NCBI GenBank assembly: GCA_020025885.1
Contig: JAHHRJ010000020.1
Location: 1 to 36,886 of the forward strand
Source: Butyricicoccus sp.
GTDB lineage: Bacteria > Bacillota > Clostridia > Oscillospirales > Butyricicoccaceae
Length of the DNA stretch: 36,886 bases
Direction: 5' to 3'
In this document: positions 8,527 to 16,174 of the stretch, piece by piece
Layout of the letters: each line of letters starts with the position of its first letter
Position numbering within the stretch: position 1 is the stretch's first letter
The notes under the pieces: generated by a model
What the model was told of the DNA's origin: nothing
The model's database searches: none
What the model saw: the letters and a program-made list of their open reading frames with translations, nothing else
Made by a program: the position numbers and the translations under genes

Positions 8527-9963
8527 TTACTTCTTAAAATAGTCTGCGATAATTTCCCGCTCGTCCATGTGATGCTTCACATGATGGATCTCCTGATAGG
8601 TCTCGTGCCCCTTGCCCATCAGTACGATCACATCACCCGCCTGTGCAATATCCATCGCATGATGGATTGCCTGTACGCGGTCACAAATCACATCTACTGG
8701 TACTTTCGCGTTCTGCATACCAGTCAGGATATCGTCAATGATCGCCTGCGGCTCTTCGGTACGCGGGTTATCCGAAGTGACGATGCAGTGATCTGCAAGC
8801 GTGGCTGCAATGCTGCCCATAATGGGACGCTTGGTCTTGTCGCGGTCTCCGCCGCAGCCAAACAGCGCGATCACGCGTCCTTCCGCAAAGCCACGCACGG
8901 TGCGCAGGATGTTGGATACCCCATCGGGCGCATGTGCATAATCAATAAGCACGGTGTAATCTGTATCTGTTGGGACGACCTCTGCGCGTCCTTTGACCCC
9001 TTGCGCTGTTCCGAGCGCAGCGGCACAGGCTTCAAGTGAAACGCCAAGCGTTAAGCAAGCACCCATCGCCGCAAGCGCATTCTCTACGGAGAAACGCCCC
9101 GGAATACCCAAAGTGACTCGCACAATGCTGCCTTTTTCCGCTGCAACAAATTCCACGCCAGATGCACCCAGCACGATATTTTTTGCAGAAAGGTCTGCCT
9201 CATCCTTCTCTGCTGAAAACCTGATGCATGAGCAGTCTGCATCTGCCAGCATCTTATCTGCAACCGGATCATCCAGATTGATGACACCTTGGTCACAGAG
9301 AGAGAACAGCTTTGCCTTTGCCTCTCGATAGGCTTCCATTGTCTTATGGAAATCCAAGTGATCCTGTGTCAGGTTGGTAAATACACCTGTTGCAAAGTGT
9401 ACCCCGCGCACGCGGTCAAGCACCAGCGAATGAGAAGACACTTCCATCACACAGTGTGTGCAGCCTGCCTCAACCATACGCGCAAAAAGTGCCTGTAACT
9501 CATAAGATTCTGGTGTCGTGCGCTCGGTGGGGATGACCGCATCCCCAATCATGTTCTGATTTGTGCCGATGAGACCCACCTTGTAGCCCTGACACTCCAA
9601 AATATGCTTGATGAGTGTAGTGGTGGTGGTTTTTCCGTTGGTTCCCGTCACGCCAATCATCTTGAGTTTTTGGGATGGATGCCCAAAGCGATTGCCTGCA
9701 AGATCCGCAAGCACAGCACGTGCATTTTCGACTACAACCGCCGGAATGCCTATGCCTGCCTCCTCACAGATAACCGCCACAGCACCTTTCTCCAGTGCCA
9801 TCCCAATATATGCATGCCCATCAGTGGCAAAGCCGCGAATTGCAACAAACAAGTCGCCCGGCTGGACTTCTCTTGAGTTGTATCGCACTTCCCGAATCTC
9901 TGTGTCCAAGTCCACTGCACTGGAAATCACTGGAATATCTTGCAATAAATCACACAGTTTCAT
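8527..9963 (-). CDS. murE: MurE, UDP-MurNAc-dipeptide:meso-DAP ligase
   Basis: Cytoplasmic Mur ligase adding the third residue of the stem peptide. The 478 residues carry the ATP loop VTGTNGKTTTTTL (about 105-117) and, near 398, the motif DNPR followed by TEEP. In this family DNPR marks use of meso-diaminopimelate rather than lysine, so the wall is probably DAP-type. I chose the ATG at 9963 (MKLCDLL) because the bases ATGAGGG, eight bases upstream, give a good ribosome site. An ATG five codons earlier has none. The stop lies 25 bases before murF. Confidence 0.96.
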   Translation of the reverse strand: MKLCDLLQDIPVISSAVDLDTEIREVRYNSREVQPGDLFVAIRGFATDGHAYIGMALEKGAVAVICEEAGIGIPAVVVENARAVLADLAGNRFGHPSQKLKMIGVTGTNGKTTTTTLIKHILECQGYKVGLIGTNQNMIGDAVIPTERTTPESYELQALFARMVEAGCTHCVMEVSSHSLVLDRVRGVHFATGVFTNLTQDHLDFHKTMEAYREAKAKLFSLCDQGVINLDDPVADKMLADADCSCIRFSAEKDEADLSAKNIVLGASGVEFVAAEKGSIVRVTLGIPGRFSVENALAAMGACLTLGVSLEACAAALGTAQGVKGRAEVVPTDTDYTVLIDYAHAPDGVSNILRTVRGFAEGRVIALFGCGGDRDKTKRPIMGSIAATLADHCIVTSDNPRTEEPQAIIDDILTGMQNAKVPVDVICDRVQAIHHAMDIAQAGDVIVLMGKGHETYQEIHHVKHHMDEREIIADYFKK

Positions 9964-9987
9964 ACTGGTAACCCTCATTTCTTTTCA

Positions 9988-12495
9988 TTAACGGTCGCCT
10001 ACGCCCTCAGTGTTCGAGAACTCGACCTCAATTACAGTACCAACTGATACCTTTGTTCCTGCTGCCGGATTCTGTTTGATGGCATTGGTCTGCCAGTTAT
10101 ACTTATTGCTTGCAACACCTGTTCTGCGCAGATACAGGTTGCGGTGATCCAGCATCGACTCGACTTCATCTGGTGAACGTCCAATGAGCCTTGGTACGGT
10201 CATAAGGTCAGTTGTCTTGGTACGCTCACCAAGATAAATGATCATTTCACTGCCAACTGGGATCTTCTGTCCCGCATTTGGCACCTGATCGCTTACCGTA
10301 TCGCCTTCGCCAAGGAAGCGATATTTCAGCTCTGCACGCTCAACCGCTGCCACTGCATCATCCTTACTCATGCCAAGGATACGTGGTGTCGTCATTTCAC
10401 GGCGACCTGCTTCAGATGCATCATAGATCGGCTCTACGCCCAAATACTGGAGCACTTCATTCATCACACGACCGACAACTGGTGCTGCGATCGCACCGCC
10501 GCCGTGTGTTGCGTGGTATGGCAGATCGGAAATAATAATCAGTACTGCGATCTGCGGGTTATCCATAGGTGCAACACCAACAAAGGACGCAGTGTAGCGC
10601 TGCTTATCCAGCGGTGTACCTGGCAAGGACAGCTCCGAAGTTGCCGTCTTACCGCCAATGCGGTATCCTGCAACATACGCATTCTGACCTGTACCTTCTG
10701 AAACAACCTTTTCCATTGCCTCACGCATGTAAGCCGAAGTCTCTGCCGAAATTACCTGTCTTGTGACTTCTGGCTCAATGCTCTTCTTGACTGAGCCATC
10801 TGCGTTCAGAATTTCCTTTACGATATGTGGTTTTTTCAGTTTTCCATCATCTGCGATCGCACATACCGTGGATAGCATTTGAATTGGAGACACCTTAAAA
10901 CGCTGACCGAAGGAAGTTGTCGCCAAGGTACTCTTGGTCTTGCGCAGGGCTTGCAGACTGTGCATATCGGATGCAACGGTATCACGTTCACCAGGCAGGT
11001 CAATGCCTGTGCGGTCAAGCAAACCGAACGCATCGAAATATTGATAGAACTTATCCGCACCCATCTGGAACGCAATGTTCATCATTGCAACGTTGCACGA
11101 GTTTTTGAGTGCTTCTGTTAGGGTCTGCTGCCCATGACCGCCCACCTTATGACATTTGATCGTGGTTTGTGAGTCAACCTTCAACGAACCGTTACAGAAG
11201 AACGTACTGTTTGAATTCACCGCATGCTCTTCATACGCCGCCGCAACCGTAACGAGTTTAAATGCAGAACCTGGCTCATACTTATCAGTAACCGGCTTAA
11301 TCTTCCACATATCATTGAGCGACGTGGTACGAATTTCTGTCAAAATAGAGATGAGGTCTTTGTTGCCCTGCATTTCCTGTGTCAGGTTTTTTGCACCACC
11401 ACTTTTAAACCACGCATCATCCGGAATATTCTTGGGGTCCATTTCTTCTTCGGTCAAACGCTCTGTCAGCCGCTCCTTCATGGAAGCGATCTGCTGTTCA
11501 TTCGTAATGTTGTTTGGCGTATTTGGATCAAAGTCCGGAAGCTCTGCCAGCGCTAAGATTTCTCCTGTCTTAACATCCATAACGATACCTGAAACACCGC
11601 CGCGTGCCTTCGGGTTATCTGCCAGCGCCGTTTCGAGCTGCTTTTCCAGCGTTTCCTGAATGGTCGAATCGATGGTCAAAACGATCGAGTTGCCGTCTTG
11701 TGCGGGCACATTCTGTTCTGCCTCGATAGGCAATTCGCCGCCTGAGGAACTTGCCGCGCGTACGATTCGTCCCGCGGATCCAGCAAGCTCTGCCTCATAT
11801 TGGCGCTCGATCCCCCACTGACCTTCTGGGTTTTCACTCTCGGTCATAAATCCGATGGCTTGGGAGGCAAACGCACCCATTGGATAATAACGATGATAGT
11901 CATCCACAAATCCAATCAGACCGCTATATACAAACGCCTCTTTGGAATAGGTGCCCACCCCTTTATTTTCTCGAATGCGTTTGCGGTCTTCATCAAACGC
12001 TTTTTTTGCGTTTCCAATTTCTTCGCGCAGCTGATCTGCTACCTCTTTTTCCACACCAAACGCGATGCTCAGACCGCCTTTCTTGGTGTCCTGTGCTTTT
12101 TTGAGCACGGTGTCATAGTCCACACCCAAAACGTCAGACAGCAGCCTTGCAACACGCTGTTGCTGCTCTTCAACTGGGATATTGAGTCCCGTTTCACTTG
12201 AGTTGACATTATCCTTGCTGACAAACTGGCTCGGATAAATCTCTATACGTTCTGTGCTTGCTGAAACTGCAAGCTCGGTCATATTGCTGTCATAGATGGT
12301 ACCGCGTTTGGGCTGCAAGATCGTATCTCTCGTCTGAAGCGAGCTGGCTTTTGTATTATAATACTCAAATCGATAAAGCTGCATCCAAGCCAGACGCATG
12401 ACCACTGCTGAGAATCCGATCAAGCAGGCAAGCACCGCCATAACGAGCATACGCCGTTTCATTGCAGTACTAGGTCCTTTGGTGTCCATAAGCAT
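9988..12495 (-). CDS. pbpB: Class B penicillin-binding protein with two PASTA domains (PBP2B/SpoVD type)
   Basis: Septal transpeptidase that cross-links new peptidoglycan, anchored by one N-terminal membrane segment (about 16-37) with the bulk outside. About 835 residues: a PBP dimerisation domain, a transpeptidase with SAFK (nucleophile Ser at about 410) and SCN in KNSCNVAMM, and two C-terminal PASTA repeats (from PRILGMSKDDAV and from VPRLIGRSPDEV). The third active-site motif reads KTA (10642-10650) instead of KTG. GGAGG lies only four bases before the ATG at 12495; the ATG at 12489 is an alternative. The PASTA tail fits PBP2B or sporulation-specific SpoVD and I cannot tell which. It follows ftsL. 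Confidence 0.93.
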   Translation of the reverse strand: MLMDTKGPSTAMKRRMLVMAVLACLIGFSAVVMRLAWMQLYRFEYYNTKASSLQTRDTILQPKRGTIYDSNMTELAVSASTERIEIYPSQFVSKDNVNSSETGLNIPVEEQQQRVARLLSDVLGVDYDTVLKKAQDTKKGGLSIAFGVEKEVADQLREEIGNAKKAFDEDRKRIRENKGVGTYSKEAFVYSGLIGFVDDYHRYYPMGAFASQAIGFMTESENPEGQWGIERQYEAELAGSAGRIVRAASSSGGELPIEAEQNVPAQDGNSIVLTIDSTIQETLEKQLETALADNPKARGGVSGIVMDVKTGEILALAELPDFDPNTPNNITNEQQIASMKERLTERLTEEEMDPKNIPDDAWFKSGGAKNLTQEMQGNKDLISILTEIRTTSLNDMWKIKPVTDKYEPGSAFKLVTVAAAYEEHAVNSNSTFFCNGSLKVDSQTTIKCHKVGGHGQQTLTEALKNSCNVAMMNIAFQMGADKFYQYFDAFGLLDRTGIDLPGERDTVASDMHSLQALRKTKSTLATTSFGQRFKVSPIQMLSTVCAIADDGKLKKPHIVKEILNADGSVKKSIEPEVTRQVISAETSAYMREAMEKVVSEGTGQNAYVAGYRIGGKTATSELSLPGTPLDKQRYTASFVGVAPMDNPQIAVLIIISDLPYHATHGGGAIAAPVVGRVMNEVLQYLGVEPIYDASEAGRREMTTPRILGMSKDDAVAAVERAELKYRFLGEGDTVSDQVPNAGQKIPVGSEMIIYLGERTKTTDLMTVPRLIGRSPDEVESMLDHRNLYLRRTGVASNKYNWQTNAIKQNPAAGTKVSVGTVIEVEFSNTEGVGDR

Positions 12496-12578
12496 ACTTC
12501 CTCCGTGAAATTCAGAAAAAAAGGAGTCAGAAGTGCATGACACCTCTCACTCCCGTAGTATCTATCTTATTGCGGGGC

Positions 12579-13160
12579 TTATCGCAGATATTCCAAAAGT
12601 GCAGTAAAGCCACGCACAAGGGAACCGACCACACCACCAGTCGTCGGTGCCGAAGATGTTACCTCAATTCCCGCCTCTCTTGCAAGTTCAATGTACTCAA
12701 CCTGACTGGTGCTGAGTTTCACCATGCCCAAAGTATTTTCTGCATATTCCGCAATATAATCGACATTATACTGCTGCTCATACTTACTCATAAGCGATAC
12801 ATGCGTACTTTCGAGCATCTTGAGATCACTCTCGCACTGGCTCAGCTCATGAGTCTTGACTGTCAGCATCATCTGTGAATAAATCAGGCTGACGCATAGA
12901 ATTGCAACAAAAACAGCACAGAACAGACGTGCTGGTGTAACCAGACGAATTTTCTGCCGAACCTTCTCGCCTCTTTTTTTCTTGGTTGTCCGTGTAGCTG
13001 TTTGCTTGTGATTTGGCGCCGGTTGTCTCCCCTCCGGCTTCGACTGCCGTTCGCGTGCAGCTTTTGTTTGTGGCTGTGCGAACCGGCTGGTGTCCAGCTG
13101 GTCTGGCGACGATGCAGCGTCCATTCGATAGGCAATGCTTTCGCGGCTTGCATGTATCAT
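12579..13160 (-). CDS. ftsL: FtsL-like septum protein
   Basis: Small bitopic divisome protein. The 193 residues have a long polar, basic cytoplasmic N-terminus, one membrane segment (about residues 85-105, ARLFCAVFVAILCVSLIY) and a coiled-coil extracytoplasmic part ending in YIAEYAENTLGMVKLS, the usual FtsL/DivIC pattern. It is longer than Bacillus FtsL (about 117 residues), mostly through the N-terminus. The ATG at 13160 has GAGGAG upstream and avoids the overlap with rsmH that an earlier start would need. Position between rsmH and the PBP gene is the classical ftsL slot; sequence is poorly conserved in this family. Confidence 0.85.
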   Translation of the reverse strand: MIHASRESIAYRMDAASSPDQLDTSRFAQPQTKAARERQSKPEGRQPAPNHKQTATRTTKKKRGEKVRQKIRLVTPARLFCAVFVAILCVSLIYSQMMLTVKTHELSQCESDLKMLESTHVSLMSKYEQQYNVDYIAEYAENTLGMVKLSTSQVEYIELAREAGIEVTSSAPTTGGVVGSLVRGFTALLEYLR

Positions 13161-13179
13161 ATTTGGACTCCTCTCGCAG

Positions 13180-14121
13180 TTACCCCAGTTTCTCGCACAC
13201 GCGCAGCTTTGCACTACGTGCGCGAGCGTTCTCAGTCAGTTCCCCACTGTCTGGAACGATTGGTTTGCGTGTAATGATTTTGACGCGTGGCTTATTTCCG
13301 CACACGCATACCGGAAAATCTCGCGGGCAGGTGCAGCCCTGTGCCGCCTTTTGAAATGCATTCTTTACAATGCGGTCTTCAAGTGAATGGAAGGTAATGA
13401 CAGCGAGTCTGCCATGGGGTGCCAATACATCAATCGCCTTTTGCATTGCTTCTTCCACAGCGCCCAGCTCATCATTGACCGCAATGCGGATCGCCTGAAA
13501 GCTGCGCTTTGCAGGGTGCTGTTTCTCTCGCAGTGCTTTTGCTGGCATTGCGCCTTTGATGATATCCACAAGTTCAAGTGTGGTTCCGATCGGCTTTTCT
13601 GCGCGATGACGCTCGATTGCGGCTGCGATCAGCGGCGCATAACGTTCTTCACCATATTCAAACAAAATACGACGAATCTCCTCGCGGCTCCACTCGTTTA
13701 AGATCTCATAAGCGGTCAAAGCCTGTCCCTGATCCATGCGCATATCGAGCGGTGCATCCTTCATATAGGAGAAGCCGCGTTCGCCGTGGTCAAGCTGCGG
13801 GGATGACACACCGAGATCGAACAAGATTCCGTTTGCCTGTGTAAACCCCTCACGTGCAAGGACATCATCGAGCTTTCGGAAATCGCTCTGGCATAAGCGC
13901 ACGCGGTTGCGTACAGGTGCCAGACGAATTTGCGCATTGGCAAGTGCTTCTTTGTCGCGGTCGATACAGAGCAATGTACCTGCATCAGACAAGCGGCTGG
14001 CAATATGGAACGAATGTCCTGCACCACCAAGCGTCGCATCTATGTATACACCATCCGGCTGGATCTTTAAAGCATCCAGACAGGGTTCAAGTAAAATACT
14101 GATGTGAAAAAAATCGTTCAT
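13180..14121 (-). CDS. rsmH: RsmH, 16S rRNA C1402 N4-methyltransferase
   Basis: S-adenosylmethionine-dependent methyltransferase acting on cytidine 1402 of 16S rRNA in the small subunit. The 313 residues match the MraW family throughout: HISILLEPCLDAL at the start, YIDATLGGAGHS as the SAM loop (about 26-37), FDLGVSSPQLD, RGFSYMKDAPLDMRMD, VITFHSLEDRIVK and the cysteine-rich CTCPRDFPVCVCG. It is the first gene of the dcw operon. mraZ, which usually precedes it, is absent. A weak AGGT site lies ten bases before the ATG. Confidence 0.97.
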   Translation of the reverse strand: MNDFFHISILLEPCLDALKIQPDGVYIDATLGGAGHSFHIASRLSDAGTLLCIDRDKEALANAQIRLAPVRNRVRLCQSDFRKLDDVLAREGFTQANGILFDLGVSSPQLDHGERGFSYMKDAPLDMRMDQGQALTAYEILNEWSREEIRRILFEYGEERYAPLIAAAIERHRAEKPIGTTLELVDIIKGAMPAKALREKQHPAKRSFQAIRIAVNDELGAVEEAMQKAIDVLAPHGRLAVITFHSLEDRIVKNAFQKAAQGCTCPRDFPVCVCGNKPRVKIITRKPIVPDSGELTENARARSAKLRVCEKLG

Positions 14122-14141
14122 CTTCTAAATACCTATGTCCA

Positions 14142-14184
14142 GCGCCCATCTATAAGGGCGCGCTAAAAATAGAGCTTCACTCTA
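14142..14184 (-). promoter_or_regulatory. Folded leader of the rsmH/dcw transcript
   Basis: In the predicted 5' leader (about 67 bases) there are two small hairpins: TAGAG/CTCTA (14170-14184) and GCGCCC/GGGCGC with an 8-base loop (14142-14161). Neither is followed by a U run, so they are not terminators. They may stabilise the messenger or bind a regulator; function unknown. Confidence 0.4.
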
Positions 14185-14194
14185 TTCTTGTTTT

Positions 14195-14223
14195 ATTATA
14201 GTCGTTTTGTAACCAAATTGCAA
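14195..14223 (-). promoter_or_regulatory. Sigma-A promoter of the dcw operon
   Basis: Minus-strand -35 TTGCAA (14218-14223) and a perfect -10 TATAAT (14195-14200) separated by 17 bases, 74 bases before the rsmH start codon. Confidence 0.8.
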
Positions 14224-14334
14224 CCCCTTCTCTATGCTTTACTGCAATTTCAGGCGACAGAAGTGTACATTTTTTATGTTTCTCCGCATTTTTCGTACAT
14301 TTGTTCGATTGTTTATTTCCCTCCACCAGTGCCC

Positions 14335-14367
14335 CAAAACAAAGAGAGAACGTTTTTGCGTTCTCTC
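14335..14367 (-). terminator. Intrinsic terminator after the coaD cluster
   Basis: On the minus strand GAGAGAACG pairs with CGTTCTCTC (9 bp, 6-base loop) and is followed by TTTGTTTT. It forms the dcw-proximal end of the 327 bp folded element and would stop transcripts from the uvrC-rsmD-coaD group before the rsmH promoter. Confidence 0.65.
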
Positions 14368-14662
14368 AGCTTGTCGAAAAAGTCTTTTCACTGTTTTGCC
14401 TCGGAGCGAAGCGACCCCAAATTTTCACAATCCAAGGACATGCGCCTTGGATTTTACCCGCGACCCGCGCAACGTGCGCCTTAGTGGTTAAGAAAGCGAC
14501 CCAGAGAGTCACTTTCCACTAAGACTGTGACCAGCTTGCGGGTCAAGTTACTCAAACCGGAGTGGATTTGCTCTGTATCTAGGGGGACTGGGTTCCCCTG
14601 GAAAGACTGTCAAAGTCCTTCGACAGTCTCGAGAGAACGCTTTTGCATTTCCTCTTTGTTTT
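14336..14662. repeat. Folded intergenic element with inverted-repeat ends (MITE-like or structured RNA)
   Basis: The ends carry matching inverted arms: AAAACAAAGAG (14336-14346) against its complement at 14652-14662, and GCGTTCTCTC (14358-14367) against its complement at 14631-14640, with 11-base gaps on both sides. Inside are further helices: AATCCAAGG/CCTTGGATT (14429-14453), CTTAGTGG/CCACTAAG with an inner stem (14480-14523) enclosed by GACCCGC/GCGGGTC (14462-14468 and 14538-14544), GGGGA/TCCCC (14583-14598), and AGACTGTC/GACAGTCT (14604-14629). I see no convincing reading frame. The element fills the gene-free stretch 14336-14662 and abuts the stop codon at 14664. It may be a small non-autonomous mobile element or a structured RNA; copy number is unknown. 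Confidence 0.7.
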
Positions 14663-14663
14663 A

Positions 14664-15125
14664 TCAATTTTTGGATGCCGCACGAAATTGCGAGCGGACT
14701 TTTCTGAGCTCGTCTGTCGAAAGGCTCAGTGCTTCCTCCGCACGTTTGAGTGAATCCTCACAGTATTCGCTCGCTGCGCGGCGCAGTTCTCTGGCTTGGA
14801 TCTCTGCATTGCCTACGATCTCCTTGGCGCGCGCACGTGCCTGCTGCATGATCTCGGTCTTGCTCAGTATCCGGCGTGCTTCTTCCTCCAGACGCTTCTT
14901 CATCGTTTCAAGCTCCTTGTGTCCATCCGCCATCATCTGATTCTTCTGCTGGACGATCTCTGCCGCCATCTTAATGTCTGCCGGCAAGGTACTACGTAGC
15001 TCATCGATCAGATCCAGCATACGTTCACGTTCAATGACACATTTATCGCTTGCCAGTGGAAGTGTCCATGCCTCCTGAACCATTTCCTGAATATTATTAA
15101 TCAGTTCTTCCAGTGCAGCTGCCAT
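14664..15125 (-). CDS. Coiled-coil protein, SepIVA/DivIVA-like
   Basis: Predicted cytoplasmic protein of 153 residues, almost entirely helical. The first part has a LEELINNIQEMVQEA helix, a short PLASDKCVIERERMLDLIDELRSTLP section, then a long charged coiled coil from about residue 55 (AAEIVQQKNQMM) to the end. The order of these parts, including the conserved 'D-LIDEL---LP' block, closely resembles mycobacterial SepIVA as I recall it, a DivIVA-domain septation factor. Similar proteins are often labelled ATPase-subunit-like only because of the coiled coil. The ATG follows AAAGGAAG and lies 4 bases after coaD, so it is probably translated from the same message. The family is inferred; the function is not established. 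Confidence 0.75.
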   Translation of the reverse strand: MAAALEELINNIQEMVQEAWTLPLASDKCVIERERMLDLIDELRSTLPADIKMAAEIVQQKNQMMADGHKELETMKKRLEEEARRILSKTEIMQQARARAKEIVGNAEIQARELRRAASEYCEDSLKRAEEALSLSTDELRKVRSQFRAASKN

Positions 15126-15129
15126 ACAT

Positions 15130-15615
15130 TCAGTCTTCCTTTCTCATTCGTTTCAGGACCTCTTCTTCGATCTCCTCAGAGACGAAACCAGAGATCGCGC
15201 CGCCATGCGCGGCAATATCTTTGACAATAGACGAGGACAGATACATATACTTTGCGCTCGTCATCAAAAAAGCTGTATCAAGGTTGGGATTAAGCTTCCG
15301 ATTTGCCAGTGCCATCTGGAATTCATATTCAAAATCAGAAACTGCACGTAACCCTTTTACAATGGTGCATGCACCACGCTTATTGGCATAATCTGCCAGC
15401 AGACCACTGAATGCATCAATCTCCACGTTGTCCAAATGGCTTGTGATACGGTGCAAAAAATCCTGCCGTTCTTCCAGTGTAAACATTGGCGTTTTGGTCT
15501 GATTGTGCATTACAACAACGATCAAGCGGTCAAAGAGCGAACATGCGCGCTCAATAACGTCCAGGTGTCCCAGTGTGACCGGATCGAAACTACCAGGGTA
15601 GATTGCTATTTTCAT
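15130..15615 (-). CDS. coaD: CoaD, phosphopantetheine adenylyltransferase
   Basis: Catalyses the fourth step of coenzyme A synthesis: 4'-phosphopantetheine + ATP to dephospho-CoA + PPi. The 161 residues are standard length. The N-terminal nucleotidyltransferase loop GSFDPVTLGH (8-17) holds the TxGH motif, and the C-terminal part holds YLSSSIVKDIAAHGG, matching the ISSTxVR region. I chose the ATG at 15615 because the protein then starts exactly at the family start (MKIAIYPGSFDP); it overlaps the rsmD stop by four bases (ATGA). The operon order rsmD-coaD is common in bacteria. Confidence 0.97.
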   Translation of the reverse strand: MKIAIYPGSFDPVTLGHLDVIERACSLFDRLIVVVMHNQTKTPMFTLEERQDFLHRITSHLDNVEIDAFSGLLADYANKRGACTIVKGLRAVSDFEYEFQMALANRKLNPNLDTAFLMTSAKYMYLSSSIVKDIAAHGGAISGFVSEEIEEEVLKRMRKED

Positions 15616-16169
15616 TCGTCCGTTCCATCCTCCTGCTGATGTGATAGGATCGTGATCTGAATCGTACCATAGCGGTAGGTGCGTCCCACTACCAAACGTG
15701 TTTCGACAACATCCTCCACGGCACTTTCGCATACTATTATACCAGTTCTCGACAAGATGTCAAACCTTTCTATTGTATGAAGTGCATCTTGTAAGATCTT
15801 GCCGCCATAAGGGGGGTCAAGAAAAATAAGGTCATATGTGCCCTTTTTGCATCCTGCCACAAAAGAGCCAAAATCTCCACCTGCAATACGAGCATGTTGT
15901 GCAACACGTGCAGCATCCACATTTTTGCGGATAATCCCTTGTGCTGCCTTGTCATGATCGACAAAATCACAGTGCGCCGCACCGCGCGATAGGGCTTCAA
16001 TGCCCATCTGTCCCGTTCCCGCAAACAGATCAAGTACACGTGCACCGCGTACAGAATTTTGAATGATATTAAATACAGATTCTTTGACCCGATCGGTTGT
16101 TGGTCGGGTATCCATACCAGGCACGGGGAAAAGTTTTTTTCCGCGTGCTGTACCAGAAATCACTCGCAT
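15612..16169 (-). CDS. rsmD: RsmD, 16S rRNA G966 N2-methyltransferase
   Basis: SAM-dependent methyltransferase for guanine 966 of 16S rRNA. The 185 residues begin MRVISGTARGKKL, a family hallmark, followed by the RPTTDRVKESVFNI block, the SAM loop VLDLFAGTGQMGIEALSRGA and the catalytic LDPPYGG. The ribosome site GGAGGAAT lies inside the end of uvrC, which stops five bases upstream; coaD overlaps its stop codon, so the genes are coupled. Confidence 0.96.
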   Translation of the reverse strand: MRVISGTARGKKLFPVPGMDTRPTTDRVKESVFNIIQNSVRGARVLDLFAGTGQMGIEALSRGAAHCDFVDHDKAAQGIIRKNVDAARVAQHARIAGGDFGSFVAGCKKGTYDLIFLDPPYGGKILQDALHTIERFDILSRTGIIVCESAVEDVVETRLVVGRTYRYGTIQITILSHQQEDGTDE

Positions 16170-16174
16170 CGTTT

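Noticed and set aside
12579..13214. Longer start for the FtsL-like gene (13214)
   Set aside because: It would overlap rsmH by 35 bases and has no ribosome site, while the ATG at 13160 has GAGGAG.
15616..15732. 39-residue N-terminal extension of CoaD
   Set aside because: It overlaps rsmD in another frame and is not seen in the family; MKIAIYPGSFDP is the normal start.
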